Notes under the pieces: generated by a model
What the model was told of the DNA's origin: nothing
Database searches by the model: none
What the model saw: the letters and a program-made list of their open reading frames with translations, nothing else
Shown: piece by piece, positions 1-6,483 of the stretch
Position numbering within the stretch: the first letter of the stretch is position 1
Layout of the letters: each line of letters begins with the position of its first letter
Translations under genes and position numbers: made by a program
NCBI GenBank assembly: GCA_937884735.1
Contig: CAKZYI010000243.1
Span: forward strand, 1 to 10,015
Direction of reading: 5' to 3'
Source of the DNA: an uncultured Pleurocapsa sp.
Lineage (GTDB): Bacteria > Cyanobacteriota > Cyanobacteriia > Cyanobacteriales > Xenococcaceae
DNA length: 10,015 nt

Positions 1-829
1 CAGCACCATCCCCATTGGGATTCCTGCGACTCTTATTGAATACTTCTACGCTGGGAGAAGCAATAGTAGCGATCGCAATTTGTCCATCTCCTTCTTGTAC
101 TTCTTCGTGGGGTTGGACTCGGTTGAGAATACAGCCGACTCTAAAATGATCCTGTATCCATTCGTTATAATTACCCGTGCTGTCGCGCCACTTGGGCTGA
201 TATTCATATTCTGGGCTACCATCATCCCGCACCTGTACTATAGGGGATTTGATGGCATTGGTAAACCAACCGACAATATTCTGCCAAGTTAGCATAATGC
301 TAAGGGTGATAGGCTTATCTGTTGGGTTGTGTACCTTCCAGTTGAAGTTAACTATAGGATAGCTTGCTTCTTGATAACTTTCTGCCCAGATTGGCGAAGA
401 TTGTTCGCAGCTTATCTTCGTGGCAAATACCCCTTCATATTCATACCAACTGCGGGGATACAAGGCACTATAGGTACCCTTTTCTGGGGGATACCATGAC
501 CAACGAGACAAGGAGTTATCTTTTGGTGCTTCTGTAGCCAAAGCATAAGCCTGAGTTGAATCTGAGCTATGTTCAAAAATACTAAACTGACAGGCGGGAA
601 GAGACTTGAAAATATGTTCTCCTCCATCCAAATGCCAAAGATTAAAATCTCCTTTAGTCGATCTACCAATACACCCTGCACCCATACCTCCTAAAGGCAT
701 ACCATGCCAAGGCCCATCATCCAAATTGCTGGCATAGCGTACGGTATATGGTTTTTCCCATCCTTTCCCGATGGAACGTTTCCAGGCACAATTAGGAATC
801 TGAGAATTGGGCTGTTGGTTAGATATCAT
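1..829 (-). CDS. GH116 family beta-glucosidase (GBA2-like), N-terminal part; 3' end beyond window
   Basis: The reading frame is open from an ATG at 829 to the left window edge, giving 276 residues of a protein whose family is usually about 800 residues or more. What is visible matches the N-terminal beta-sandwich domain of GH116 enzymes (GBA2-type non-lysosomal glucosylceramidase and prokaryotic relatives). The diagnostic stretch is at residues 44-86: MPLGGMGAGCIGR, then GDFNLWHLDGGEH, then a CQFSIF strand. Later conserved-looking segments are WYPPEKGTYSALYPRSWYEYE (about 112-132) and LTWQNIVGW (180-188). The catalytic Glu/Asp pair of this family lies in the C-terminal (alpha/alpha)6 domain, so it cannot be checked here. 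Family members hydrolyse beta-glucosides; the natural substrate in cyanobacteria is not evident. An in-frame TAA lies four codons upstream of the ATG, fixing the start, and no strong ribosome-binding site is seen. It follows the CobH homologue by 76 bp in the same direction, so co-transcription is possible. No signal peptide is visible, so a cytoplasmic site is likely. Confidence 0.9.
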   Translation of the reverse strand, partial: MISNQQPNSQIPNCAWKRSIGKGWEKPYTVRYASNLDDGPWHGMPLGGMGAGCIGRSTKGDFNLWHLDGGEHIFKSLPACQFSIFEHSSDSTQAYALATEAPKDNSLSRWSWYPPEKGTYSALYPRSWYEYEGVFATKISCEQSSPIWAESYQEASYPIVNFNWKVHNPTDKPITLSIMLTWQNIVGWFTNAIKSPIVQVRDDGSPEYEYQPKWRDSTGNYNEWIQDHFRVGCILNRVQPHEEVQEGDGQIAIATIASPSVEVFNKSRRNPNGDGA

Positions 830-905
830 ACGCTCAAATTACTGGTTAAAGCAGAATTTAGGATAACAACAAAATCTTAAATCAACCAGAATATATTGAA
901 GAGAT

Positions 906-1520
906 TTAATTTTTGGCTGATGCCAAAATCAATAAAGCATTGAGAATAGAAGCTGCTGCGGGAGAGCCTCCTTTTCTGCCTTCAATGATTATTTGAGGAA
1001 TGTTTAGTTGAGTTAGAGCTTGTTTTGATTCCCTGACTGAAACAAAGCCCACAGGCACGCCTATGACCAACCCTGGCATAGTTTTAGACTTAGAAACTTC
1101 TACGCACAAAGCTAAAAGTGCTGTGGGTGCATTTCCAATTACATAGATTGCGGTGGGATATTGGGAATAGCACTTGAGTAAGCCTGTTTCAGTACGGGTT
1201 TTTCCAGGATCGGCTGTTTTGGCAAAGTCGATCGCAGCAATTACTGGATTATTAAAAGTTTTGGCTACTAAACTACGAATTCCTTGTTTGACCATGGTTA
1301 CATCAGTGACGATAGGTACACCTGATTTAATAGCTTTTATTCCCGCATCGATCGCATTGTGGTTAAAACGTAGCAGGTTGAGATATTCATAGGCAGCGGT
1401 AGCAGGAATTACCCGTCTGGCGATCACATATTCTTGAGCATTTAGTTTGTGTTTTCCTACTTCACAATCTATGATGGCAAAACTTTGTTCGACAATGGGA
1501 TGATTCAAAGGATTAGTCAT
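906..1520 (-). CDS. cobH: Precorrin-8X methylmutase homologue (CobH/CbiC) lacking the catalytic His
   Basis: This 204-residue protein has the full length and fold signatures of CobH/CbiC. These enzymes move a methyl group from C-11 to C-12 of precorrin-8X (or cobalt-precorrin-8) to give (co)hydrogenobyrinate in cobalamin synthesis, in the cytoplasm. Visible family segments are HPIVEQSFAIID (7-18), RFNHNAIDAGIKAIKSGVPI (51-70), TDVTMVKQGI (72-81), TRT (108-110), GNAPTALLAL (129-138), GVPVGFVSVRESK (154-166) and GRKGGSPAAAS (181-191). At residues 36-43, where family members have R-V-I-H-A-T/C, this protein reads RVIPATAA: the catalytic His (His43 in Pseudomonas denitrificans CobH) is Pro39, encoded CCT. 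The frame could open 66 bp earlier (GTG/M-like at 1586), but that would overlap the upstream gene by 28 bp and add non-family residues, so ATG at 1520 is preferred. It may be an inactive or repurposed paralogue; whether a normal copy exists elsewhere cannot be seen. Confidence 0.9.
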   Translation of the reverse strand: MTNPLNHPIVEQSFAIIDCEVGKHKLNAQEYVIARRVIPATAAYEYLNLLRFNHNAIDAGIKAIKSGVPIVTDVTMVKQGIRSLVAKTFNNPVIAAIDFAKTADPGKTRTETGLLKCYSQYPTAIYVIGNAPTALLALCVEVSKSKTMPGLVIGVPVGFVSVRESKQALTQLNIPQIIIEGRKGGSPAAASILNALLILASAKN

Positions 1521-1528
1521 ATTTATTG

Positions 1529-1557
1529 AAAGAATATTTAGCTGACAAATATTCTTT
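1529..1557 (-). promoter_or_regulatory. Perfect 11-bp stem-loop in the gap before the cobH-like gene
   Basis: AAAGAATATTT (1529-1539) and AAATATTCTTT (1547-1557) are exact inverted complements around a 7-base loop. The element fills the 38-bp gap between the stop codon of the 2H-phosphoesterase-like gene (ending at 1559) and the ATG at 1520. In the transcript the stem ends 8 bases before the start codon. No U-run follows it, so it is not a standard intrinsic terminator. It could instead be an intercistronic RNA hairpin affecting ribosome access or mRNA stability, or a DNA-binding palindrome. The structure is seen directly; the role is inferred. Confidence 0.5.
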
Positions 1558-1558
1558 G

Positions 1559-2338
1559 CTACACTCCGAATTTGACCGTTGCCCAATCTGGTTGACGATG
1601 ATAATCGATCATATTGTCAAATTTGCGTAACTGAGCCTCTTTTACGGTAAATACGGGCAATTCGCTTTCTAAAAGGCGATCGTTTATTTGGGACATGACA
1701 ATGCAAAGGCGATCTCTATTTAGGCTGGGGGGAATTTTATCAAAATAGCCTAAAGTGATATGGGCTGTAAAATCGTACTGTTGCTCTATGCCCAAACCAA
1801 TTAAACCTGCATTTTGATATAGGAAACGACGCAATTGGATAACTGATTGATAACTTTCTTGGTCTTTTGGCACTAAACAAGCCATAATTGCCCTTGGTCT
1901 GGTCATAACTCCCCATAGCTGCCAGGTTAGGGGTTTATCGTTGGAGATGGATTCTTGATACTGTTGGAAACTAGCCGCAATTTCTGCTTGCAAAGCGCGC
2001 TCAAAGTCGCTATTGGCGGAAACTACTTGACGATAACTCTCATCCCAAATTAAGTCAGCCAATGTGAAGTGGAAACTTGCCGAAGGTAGAGGAATGAAAA
2101 AATCTGTTTCTAACTGTTGGGATAGTTGCTTTTGTATAGTTTCTATCTGCTGATAAAACTCCTGATTGTCAGTATCTTCTTGAGTGGGGGGTGTAATAAC
2201 ACTATAGCCAGGAAAAGAGACTGGTTGCCCTGCAACTTTCTTAGGAGAGTGCTGTATAGTTTGTAGTTGCATTGATCTAGCAGTAGGCAAAGTTAACCTC
2301 GCTACTCGGTTAATATATTCTTGATATGATTCGTCCAA
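1559..2338 (-). CDS. 2H-phosphoesterase-like protein (DUF1868 type)
   Basis: This is a 259-residue soluble protein with the two H-x-T motifs that define the 2H phosphoesterase superfamily (LigT, RNA ligase/cyclic phosphodiesterase-like): HFT at 90-92 (context SASFHFTLADLIWD) and HIT at 193-195 (context DFTAHITLGYF). The two histidines in such proteins act together on 2',3'-cyclic phosphate or related phosphodiester bonds; the substrate here is unknown. The overall pattern, with an FPG-YS-ITPP-like N-terminal segment near 42-51 and a C-terminal Phe-Asp-Asn-Met segment, resembles the DUF1868 group. Residues 58-78 are Gln/Glu-rich and probably helical. The start is TTG: an AGAGGT ribosome-binding site lies 8 bases upstream, and the next Met (residue 23) has no such site. 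It is first of three co-directional genes and precedes the cobH-like gene by 38 bp. No membrane segment or signal peptide is seen. Family assignment is fairly sure; the reaction is not. Confidence 0.8.
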   Translation of the reverse strand: MDESYQEYINRVARLTLPTARSMQLQTIQHSPKKVAGQPVSFPGYSVITPPTQEDTDNQEFYQQIETIQKQLSQQLETDFFIPLPSASFHFTLADLIWDESYRQVVSANSDFERALQAEIAASFQQYQESISNDKPLTWQLWGVMTRPRAIMACLVPKDQESYQSVIQLRRFLYQNAGLIGLGIEQQYDFTAHITLGYFDKIPPSLNRDRLCIVMSQINDRLLESELPVFTVKEAQLRKFDNMIDYHRQPDWATVKFGV

Positions 2339-2346
2339 TCTAACTT

Positions 2347-2352
2347 ACCTCT
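2347..2352 (-). promoter_or_regulatory. Ribosome-binding site supporting a TTG start
   Basis: On the minus strand this reads AGAGGT, a good match to the anti-Shine-Dalgarno complement, 8 bases before the TTG at 2338. It decides the start of the 2H-phosphoesterase-like gene in favour of the TTG over the internal ATG at 2272. Confidence 0.65.
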
Positions 2353-2378
2353 AATTTAATCGCCTTGCGAGCAGACCT

Positions 2379-2433
2379 ATTGTGTCAAGTGCGAAGACTT
2401 ACTGTTCTTATTGTGCCGTTTTAATTACACAAT
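2379..2433. repeat. Three ATTGTG/CACAAT half-sites in the divergent intergenic region
   Basis: ATTGTG occurs at 2379-2384 and 2410-2415, and its inverse CACAAT at 2428-2433, giving one direct pair and one inverted pair (12-base spacer) within 55 bp. The cluster lies between the divergent 2H-phosphoesterase-like gene and the kinase gene, where promoters for both must be. It could be an operator, but six-base motifs recur by chance in AT-rich DNA. Confidence 0.25.
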
Positions 2434-2493
2434 TGGAACATCGGATATTAATTTACTCGATATATTAATATTCTATTGCGCTGAAACTGCTTA

Positions 2494-2513
2494 CTTAATA
2501 TTAAAATATTAAG
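2494..2513. promoter_or_regulatory. 9+9 bp palindrome running into the kinase start codon
   Basis: CTTAATATT and AATATTAAG are exact inverted complements separated by AA. The last G is the first base of the kinase GTG start. As DNA it could bind a dimeric regulator. As RNA it would fold into a weak AU hairpin next to the start codon, where no Shine-Dalgarno sequence is visible. A similar AATATT core is found in the hairpin at 1529-1557. The symmetry is seen; function is inferred. Confidence 0.4.
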
Positions 2514-3769
2514 TGTGTTTTAATTATCACCAAACCCCAGTCGTGAAGGGAAAGATTTTAGGCTCTCGTTATAAGATTATTGAGTACCTGGCAGAAGGAG
2601 GATTTGGCAGAACTTATTTAGCTGAAGATACCCAGTTACCAGGAAGGGATACTTGCTTGGTCAAACAGCTATATCCTAGTCGTAGCGACCCTCAGTTTTT
2701 GGCTATAGCTAGACGTTTGTTTAAGACTGAAGCCTCGACTTTGCATAATTTGGGTCATCATCGTCAAATACCTACGCTTTTAGCATATTTTGAGGAAGAA
2801 GAAACGTTATATTTAGTACAGCAGTATATTAAAGGTGCAACTCTTACCAAAGAATTGAGTGGAGATGGGGTTTGGCGAGAGTCTAAAGCGATCGCATTTT
2901 TGCAGGATGGTTTAAATGTTTTACAATTTGTACACGAGCAACGAGTAATTCATCGCGACATTAAGCCTGACAATATTATTCGTCGCGAATCTGATGATAA
3001 ATTGGTTTTAGTGGATTTTGGTTCGGTAAAAGAGGTGCTTAAAGGGCAGCAAACTAACATTGGCCAGTTGACTGTTGCGGTGGGTACCCAAGGCTATATG
3101 CCTACAGAACAAGCTAGGGGCAAAGCCCGCCCTACCAGTGATATTTATGCTTTGGGAATGATTGCGATTCAAGCTCTTACGGGAATTGCACCCCTCGATC
3201 TGCCTGAAGACGATGAAAGTGAAGTTATGTGGGAGTCTTTGGGAAATGTAAGTCAGGAGTTATCGGCAATATTAACTAGTATGACACGCTACCATTTCAA
3301 AGATCGTTATCAGTCAGCCAAAGATGTTTTACAAGCTTTGGATAAGTTGCCGAATGTGGCTACAAAAGTGCAGTCTTTGACTGAGGTTCAATCTTCTGTG
3401 TCTCCATCTATTGCCAGTACCTCAATTTCTGAGCCAGCCAAATTTGTGGAGTTACCTAGTGTTACATCTGTTGTTAATCGCGATGATTTTTCCCATACCG
3501 CCACCAAAAATCATCATGATATTAATGCTACGGTAATAAACTCTAAATCTGCAAAGCAGTCTCCAGATAAATCTAAAAACTTAAATTTTCTTTGGTGTGC
3601 GATCGCTTTTTTGTTGGTAAGTACAGTCGGAATTGGTCTATATTTTACGATGAGTCAGCCTGCTTCGGAATTGGAAAATGAAGCTCCCATAGATAAGGAG
3701 TTGGAAGATAAGCCTCCAAAACCTATTGAAAGACTTAAACAAGGAGACGGTTTTAGAAAAGATCTTTAA
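2513..3769 (+). CDS. Membrane-anchored Ser/Thr protein kinase (Hanks type)
   Basis: This 418-residue protein has a complete eukaryotic-like kinase domain (about 15-280). It contains the Gly-rich loop AEGGFGRTY (27-35), ATP-anchoring Lys51 in CLVKQL, catalytic HRDIKPDN (147-154), metal-binding DFG (168-170), GTQGYMPTEQ in the activation/P+1 region (191-200, PTE for APE) and SDIYALGM (209-216). All key catalytic residues are present, so it should phosphorylate Ser/Thr. A Ser/Thr-rich linker (about 285-355) leads to one membrane helix (359-379), WCAIAFLLVSTVGIGLYFTM. A 38-residue Glu/Pro/Lys-rich tail follows, presumably periplasmic and too short to be a typical sensor domain. The start is GTG; an in-frame TAA lies immediately upstream. 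A second GTG at 2543 would remove ten residues and leave the domain intact, and neither has a clear ribosome-binding site. It is transcribed alone, divergent from the 2H-phosphoesterase-like gene and convergent with the dynamin-like gene. Its substrate is not suggested by context. Confidence 0.93.
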   Translation: MCFNYHQTPVVKGKILGSRYKIIEYLAEGGFGRTYLAEDTQLPGRDTCLVKQLYPSRSDPQFLAIARRLFKTEASTLHNLGHHRQIPTLLAYFEEEETLYLVQQYIKGATLTKELSGDGVWRESKAIAFLQDGLNVLQFVHEQRVIHRDIKPDNIIRRESDDKLVLVDFGSVKEVLKGQQTNIGQLTVAVGTQGYMPTEQARGKARPTSDIYALGMIAIQALTGIAPLDLPEDDESEVMWESLGNVSQELSAILTSMTRYHFKDRYQSAKDVLQALDKLPNVATKVQSLTEVQSSVSPSIASTSISEPAKFVELPSVTSVVNRDDFSHTATKNHHDINATVINSKSAKQSPDKSKNLNFLWCAIAFLLVSTVGIGLYFTMSQPASELENEAPIDKELEDKPPKPIERLKQGDGFRKDL

Positions 3770-3906
3770 TGCTTATTTTTTTGTTTTGCAGGCATTTCTG
3801 TTTTTATATTGAACGTCTGATGTAAATTAAAACTATCGGATAGAACGTCTATAAACTGAGGAATTAGGTGATCGCGGAAGCTTATCTAGCCTACCTATAA
3901 ATGATT

Positions 3907-4001
3907 TAAAAGCTAATGGCTAAGAGCCTTTCGACGAAGCTAATTCACATTAAGCGTATTGATCAAATTAAAAGATATAATTTTCTGATTATTAGCTTTT
4001 A
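3907..4001. repeat. Long-range 11-bp inverted repeat between convergent genes
   Basis: TAAAAGCTAAT (3907-3917) and ATTAGCTTTTA (3991-4001) are exact inverted complements 73 bases apart; the right arm covers the stop codon of the dynamin-like gene. A third copy of AGCTAAT sits at about 3938, and a small GGCT-AAG-AGCC hairpin lies within. The region must end transcription from both the kinase and the GTPase genes, so a bidirectional terminator is conceivable, but the loop is long and there is no strong T-run. Confidence 0.3.
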
Positions 4002-5653
4002 CTTAATCTATTTATTTCATTTTCTAGATTATCAGCTAAGTTGTTTAGCAGTTGCAATTGATAGTTATTTTTAGTAGCTTGATGATTTTTTATTGAAAGA
4101 ATATAAGTAGTGTATTGATGAGCTTGTTTTTCGTATTCATCAATTTCTGCATTCACTTTAATACTAAACTTCTTGAGATATTTTTCTGCTGCATCCACAT
4201 AAATTTGGGCAGATATTCTAGTATTTTTATTGCCAGAGTTATTATCTGTTGATTGAGATTTTGTAGCTATTTTATTAATTAAATAATTTGCTCCACCTAA
4301 CACTACTGCACCAGCTTTTTTTTGTAGTAGAAAATTTAATTCCTGGGGGATATAAGACTTATACTTAGAATTACTATCTGTTTGTTCTACTGAATCATAG
4401 GCTGGAATTTCAATTGTAGGAGAAGCAGGAAAATTGAGGATTAATAGCCGAGGATTTTTATGTTGAAAAAAATTACTGCCTTGATTGACCCATTTATTAA
4501 TTACTTGCTGCTGTCTAAATACTTCTGGTTTAAACTCAGACTCTAGCCATTCATTAAATCTGGTTTGCTGTAGTGCGATCGCTAAAGAAGGTTGATAATT
4601 AGCTAAAAGTTTAGGAAAATAAAGCCATCCCCGAAAATCCGAAATACTGCGGGCAAAGCTTTGTTGAATTAACTTTTCTGCTTTCTTTTTTATTTTAATT
4701 TGGTCGTTTTCTTTCTTTTGACTTATTATTATATTTGATTCAATTTCCTGCTTTTTAGCTGTAGCCTGACTCAATAACTCTTGAGAGAATTTTATTACAC
4801 GAGCTAGCTTATTTTGTATTGGCTGCTCTAAACTTACTATAGCTTGTAATGCAGATTCTAAGCCGACAATTCCTGTGGTTTTAGCATCTGCTTGATTTCC
4901 TTTTAATCTTGCTCTCAATGCGGGTAAAGCATCAACACAATAAATATTACTAATGCCCGTTGGCAAACTAGAGCGAAAGCTTTCGGCTACAAAATAAAGA
5001 CGGTTTTTAACCTCTTGTTGTTCTTCTGGTGTTAATAAATTGAGGAAATTAACTACAAAAATAACCGTCGTAATCCCCCTATTTTGTAACCAATCTTTTA
5101 AATGTTCTCTTTCTTCAAGAGTCATTAATTTACGAGCATCTAAAACATGAATAATTAAGTCTGCACTTAATAACTTATCTTTTACCAAATCATTTTGTGC
5201 TTCGCGATCGTTAGTCCCTGGAAGATCGAGAAATTCAATACCCGTTTTTAGCCAAGAATGATTGCAGAAGACGGTCACTTCTTCTACGTTATCTTTCATT
5301 GTGCGATCGTCATCCAAAACGGCATATTGTTTTAAAATTTTGATTCCTTCTTCTTTAATTTGCGTGCCATCTTTTAATTTAATTTCTGCTCGCAATTTTT
5401 CACCATAACTGACACATATTGCTGCTCCAGTTGTAGGGATCAAATCTATTGGTAATGCTTTGCTTCCCAATAAAGCATTGAGTAAAGTAGACTTGCCATG
5501 ATTGAAGGGAGCAAAAACAGCAATACGATATGTAGGATTTTCTAAAAAGCTACAGATTGTCAAACTATCTTGGTAAATAGAGGATGCTTTATCAATCTCT
5601 ATAGCTCCCAATAGACTGCGAATATTATTGATTAGATTGTTGTATTGAGACAT
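3992..5653 (-). CDS. Bacterial dynamin-like GTPase
   Basis: This 553-residue protein has an N-terminal dynamin-type GTPase domain and a long helical remainder. The P-loop is APFNHGKST (48-56), with Ala in place of the usual first Gly. The switch I threonine is in IPTTGAA (72-78), and G3 is DLPGTND (143-149). At the G4 position, where N/T-K-x-D is expected, the protein reads VVNFLNLL (200-207), lacking both Lys and Asp. Residues 285-335 are Lys/Glu/Gln-rich and probably coiled coil. A short hydrophobic stretch, AGAVVLGGANYLI (447-459), could be a paddle-like membrane contact, and the C-terminus (490-553) is again helical. Bacterial dynamin-like proteins bind and remodel membranes using GTP; a role in thylakoid or plasma membrane upkeep is inference. 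It is a single gene, not the side-by-side pair found in some bacteria. The VanZ-like gene lies 177 bp upstream in the same direction. Confidence 0.85.
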   Translation of the reverse strand: MSQYNNLINNIRSLLGAIEIDKASSIYQDSLTICSFLENPTYRIAVFAPFNHGKSTLLNALLGSKALPIDLIPTTGAAICVSYGEKLRAEIKLKDGTQIKEEGIKILKQYAVLDDDRTMKDNVEEVTVFCNHSWLKTGIEFLDLPGTNDREAQNDLVKDKLLSADLIIHVLDARKLMTLEEREHLKDWLQNRGITTVIFVVNFLNLLTPEEQQEVKNRLYFVAESFRSSLPTGISNIYCVDALPALRARLKGNQADAKTTGIVGLESALQAIVSLEQPIQNKLARVIKFSQELLSQATAKKQEIESNIIISQKKENDQIKIKKKAEKLIQQSFARSISDFRGWLYFPKLLANYQPSLAIALQQTRFNEWLESEFKPEVFRQQQVINKWVNQGSNFFQHKNPRLLILNFPASPTIEIPAYDSVEQTDSNSKYKSYIPQELNFLLQKKAGAVVLGGANYLINKIATKSQSTDNNSGNKNTRISAQIYVDAAEKYLKKFSIKVNAEIDEYEKQAHQYTTYILSIKNHQATKNNYQLQLLNNLADNLENEINRLSKS

Positions 5654-5764
5654 TATTTTGTCAATTAAATAAAATATGCCTAGTTGCGATCAAGAATAAG
5701 AGCATAATTAATCAATATGCTTAAAGTATTACTAATTTTTTAGTCTATCTTTAAAAAGCTTTAT

Positions 5765-5778
5765 GGCTATTCGCTATT
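5765..5778. repeat. Two-copy GCTATTC heptamer
   Basis: GCTATTC occurs twice in direct tandem between the VanZ-like and dynamin-like genes. It resembles the short heptamer repeats scattered in cyanobacterial genomes, but two copies alone are weak evidence. Confidence 0.3.
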
Positions 5779-5830
5779 CGATTTTACTTTTATCCTATAT
5801 TTAGGATATCATCATCAATTATGCTTAATA

Positions 5831-6241
5831 TTACATCCTGACTAACTTTTTAGTTTGTTGCCCTTTTGCTACCAAAGAATATCCCATTAGACCAAAATTA
5901 GTTACCCCTAGAAAGTCGCAAAAAAAATCAGCTAAAGAAAAAGTTCTGGTAACGACAAAAATTTGAGAACACTCCTCGATCGCAATCAAAAATAAAACGC
6001 CAACTAAAACTAATAAACTAGACTTTGAAGTGGAATAAGGAAGTAGTGGAGTGATACTAATGACCGCCAGAAAAGCTAAAATGCCCATTAAGGTAAAATG
6101 ACCAATTTTGTCGTAGTGAGGAATATTAACAAACAAGTTAAAAAAGGAGTTGCCCAGGTTAGTATTACGCATATAAATAATTACCACCAAGAAAGAAGAG
6201 AAACTCATTAGTATAAATAGCAAACCCTTTTTTACTTTCAT
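5831..6241 (-). CDS. VanZ-like family membrane protein
   Basis: This is a 136-residue integral membrane protein with about four hydrophobic segments (roughly 5-23, 46-67, 74-93 and 105-124). The VanZ-like pattern is clear: YDKIGHFTLMGILAF (43-57), then EECSQIF (89-95), then the R-x(5)-D-x(5)-G signature in RTFSLADFFCDFLG (99-112). The family is named after VanZ of enterococcal glycopeptide resistance, but most members are uncharacterised, and no resistance function should be assumed here. It starts at ATG 6241; only weak ribosome-binding sequence is seen. It lies upstream of, and in the same direction as, the dynamin-like GTPase gene, with a 177-bp gap that could hold a separate promoter. Its other neighbour is transcribed away from it. 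The length is typical for a minimal VanZ domain, and the C-terminal basic tail should face the cytoplasm. Confidence 0.85.
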   Translation of the reverse strand: MKVKKGLLFILMSFSSFLVVIIYMRNTNLGNSFFNLFVNIPHYDKIGHFTLMGILAFLAVISITPLLPYSTSKSSLLVLVGVLFLIAIEECSQIFVVTRTFSLADFFCDFLGVTNFGLMGYSLVAKGQQTKKLVRM

Positions 6242-6483
6242 TTGATATTTTTGGAAAAATTTATTTTATTACTTGATTATTTATGCCGCATTCAATAAAC
6301 AAATAGTCAACTAATTGATAAAATCCAAATATTACTTTGATAATGAGATACTAGTATTTATTTGGTTATGAATTAAAGATTTTTTATATATAATAGCAAT
6401 CGTCAAACATTTAAATATCTGTTTACAATAACCATTTAGATTACATTGTTTATTGACAAGTATATTAAAAAGATACCCATTTT

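Noticed and set aside
80..681. Open frames on the plus strand (80-292) and in another minus frame (412-681) at the left end.
   Set aside because: They are shadows of the GH116 gene, whose own frame is continuous from 829 to the edge and has clear family motifs.
842..889. CTGGTT/AACCAG inverted pair in the gap before the GH116 gene.
   Set aside because: There are six pairs with a 36-base loop and no extension, well within chance for this composition.
1521..1586. A 22-residue N-terminal extension of the cobH-like gene starting at 1586.
   Set aside because: It would overlap the upstream gene, run through the 11-bp hairpin and add residues with no family resemblance; the ATG at 1520 begins right at the conserved N-terminus.
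5701..5721. AGCATA/TATGCT hairpin upstream of the dynamin-like gene.
   Set aside because: It is a short AT-rich stem with a 9-base loop and no other supporting signal.
5791..5808. Perfect 7-bp hairpin (TATCCTA/TAGGATA) after the VanZ-like gene as its terminator.
   Set aside because: On the minus strand it is followed by A-rich, not T-rich, sequence. The stem is real, but it lacks the tract needed for an intrinsic terminator.
6453..6482. TTGACA as a -35 box for the gene at 6484.
   Set aside because: No -10 hexamer lies at an acceptable distance before the start codon; the 17-base position falls on the ATG leader (CCCATT).
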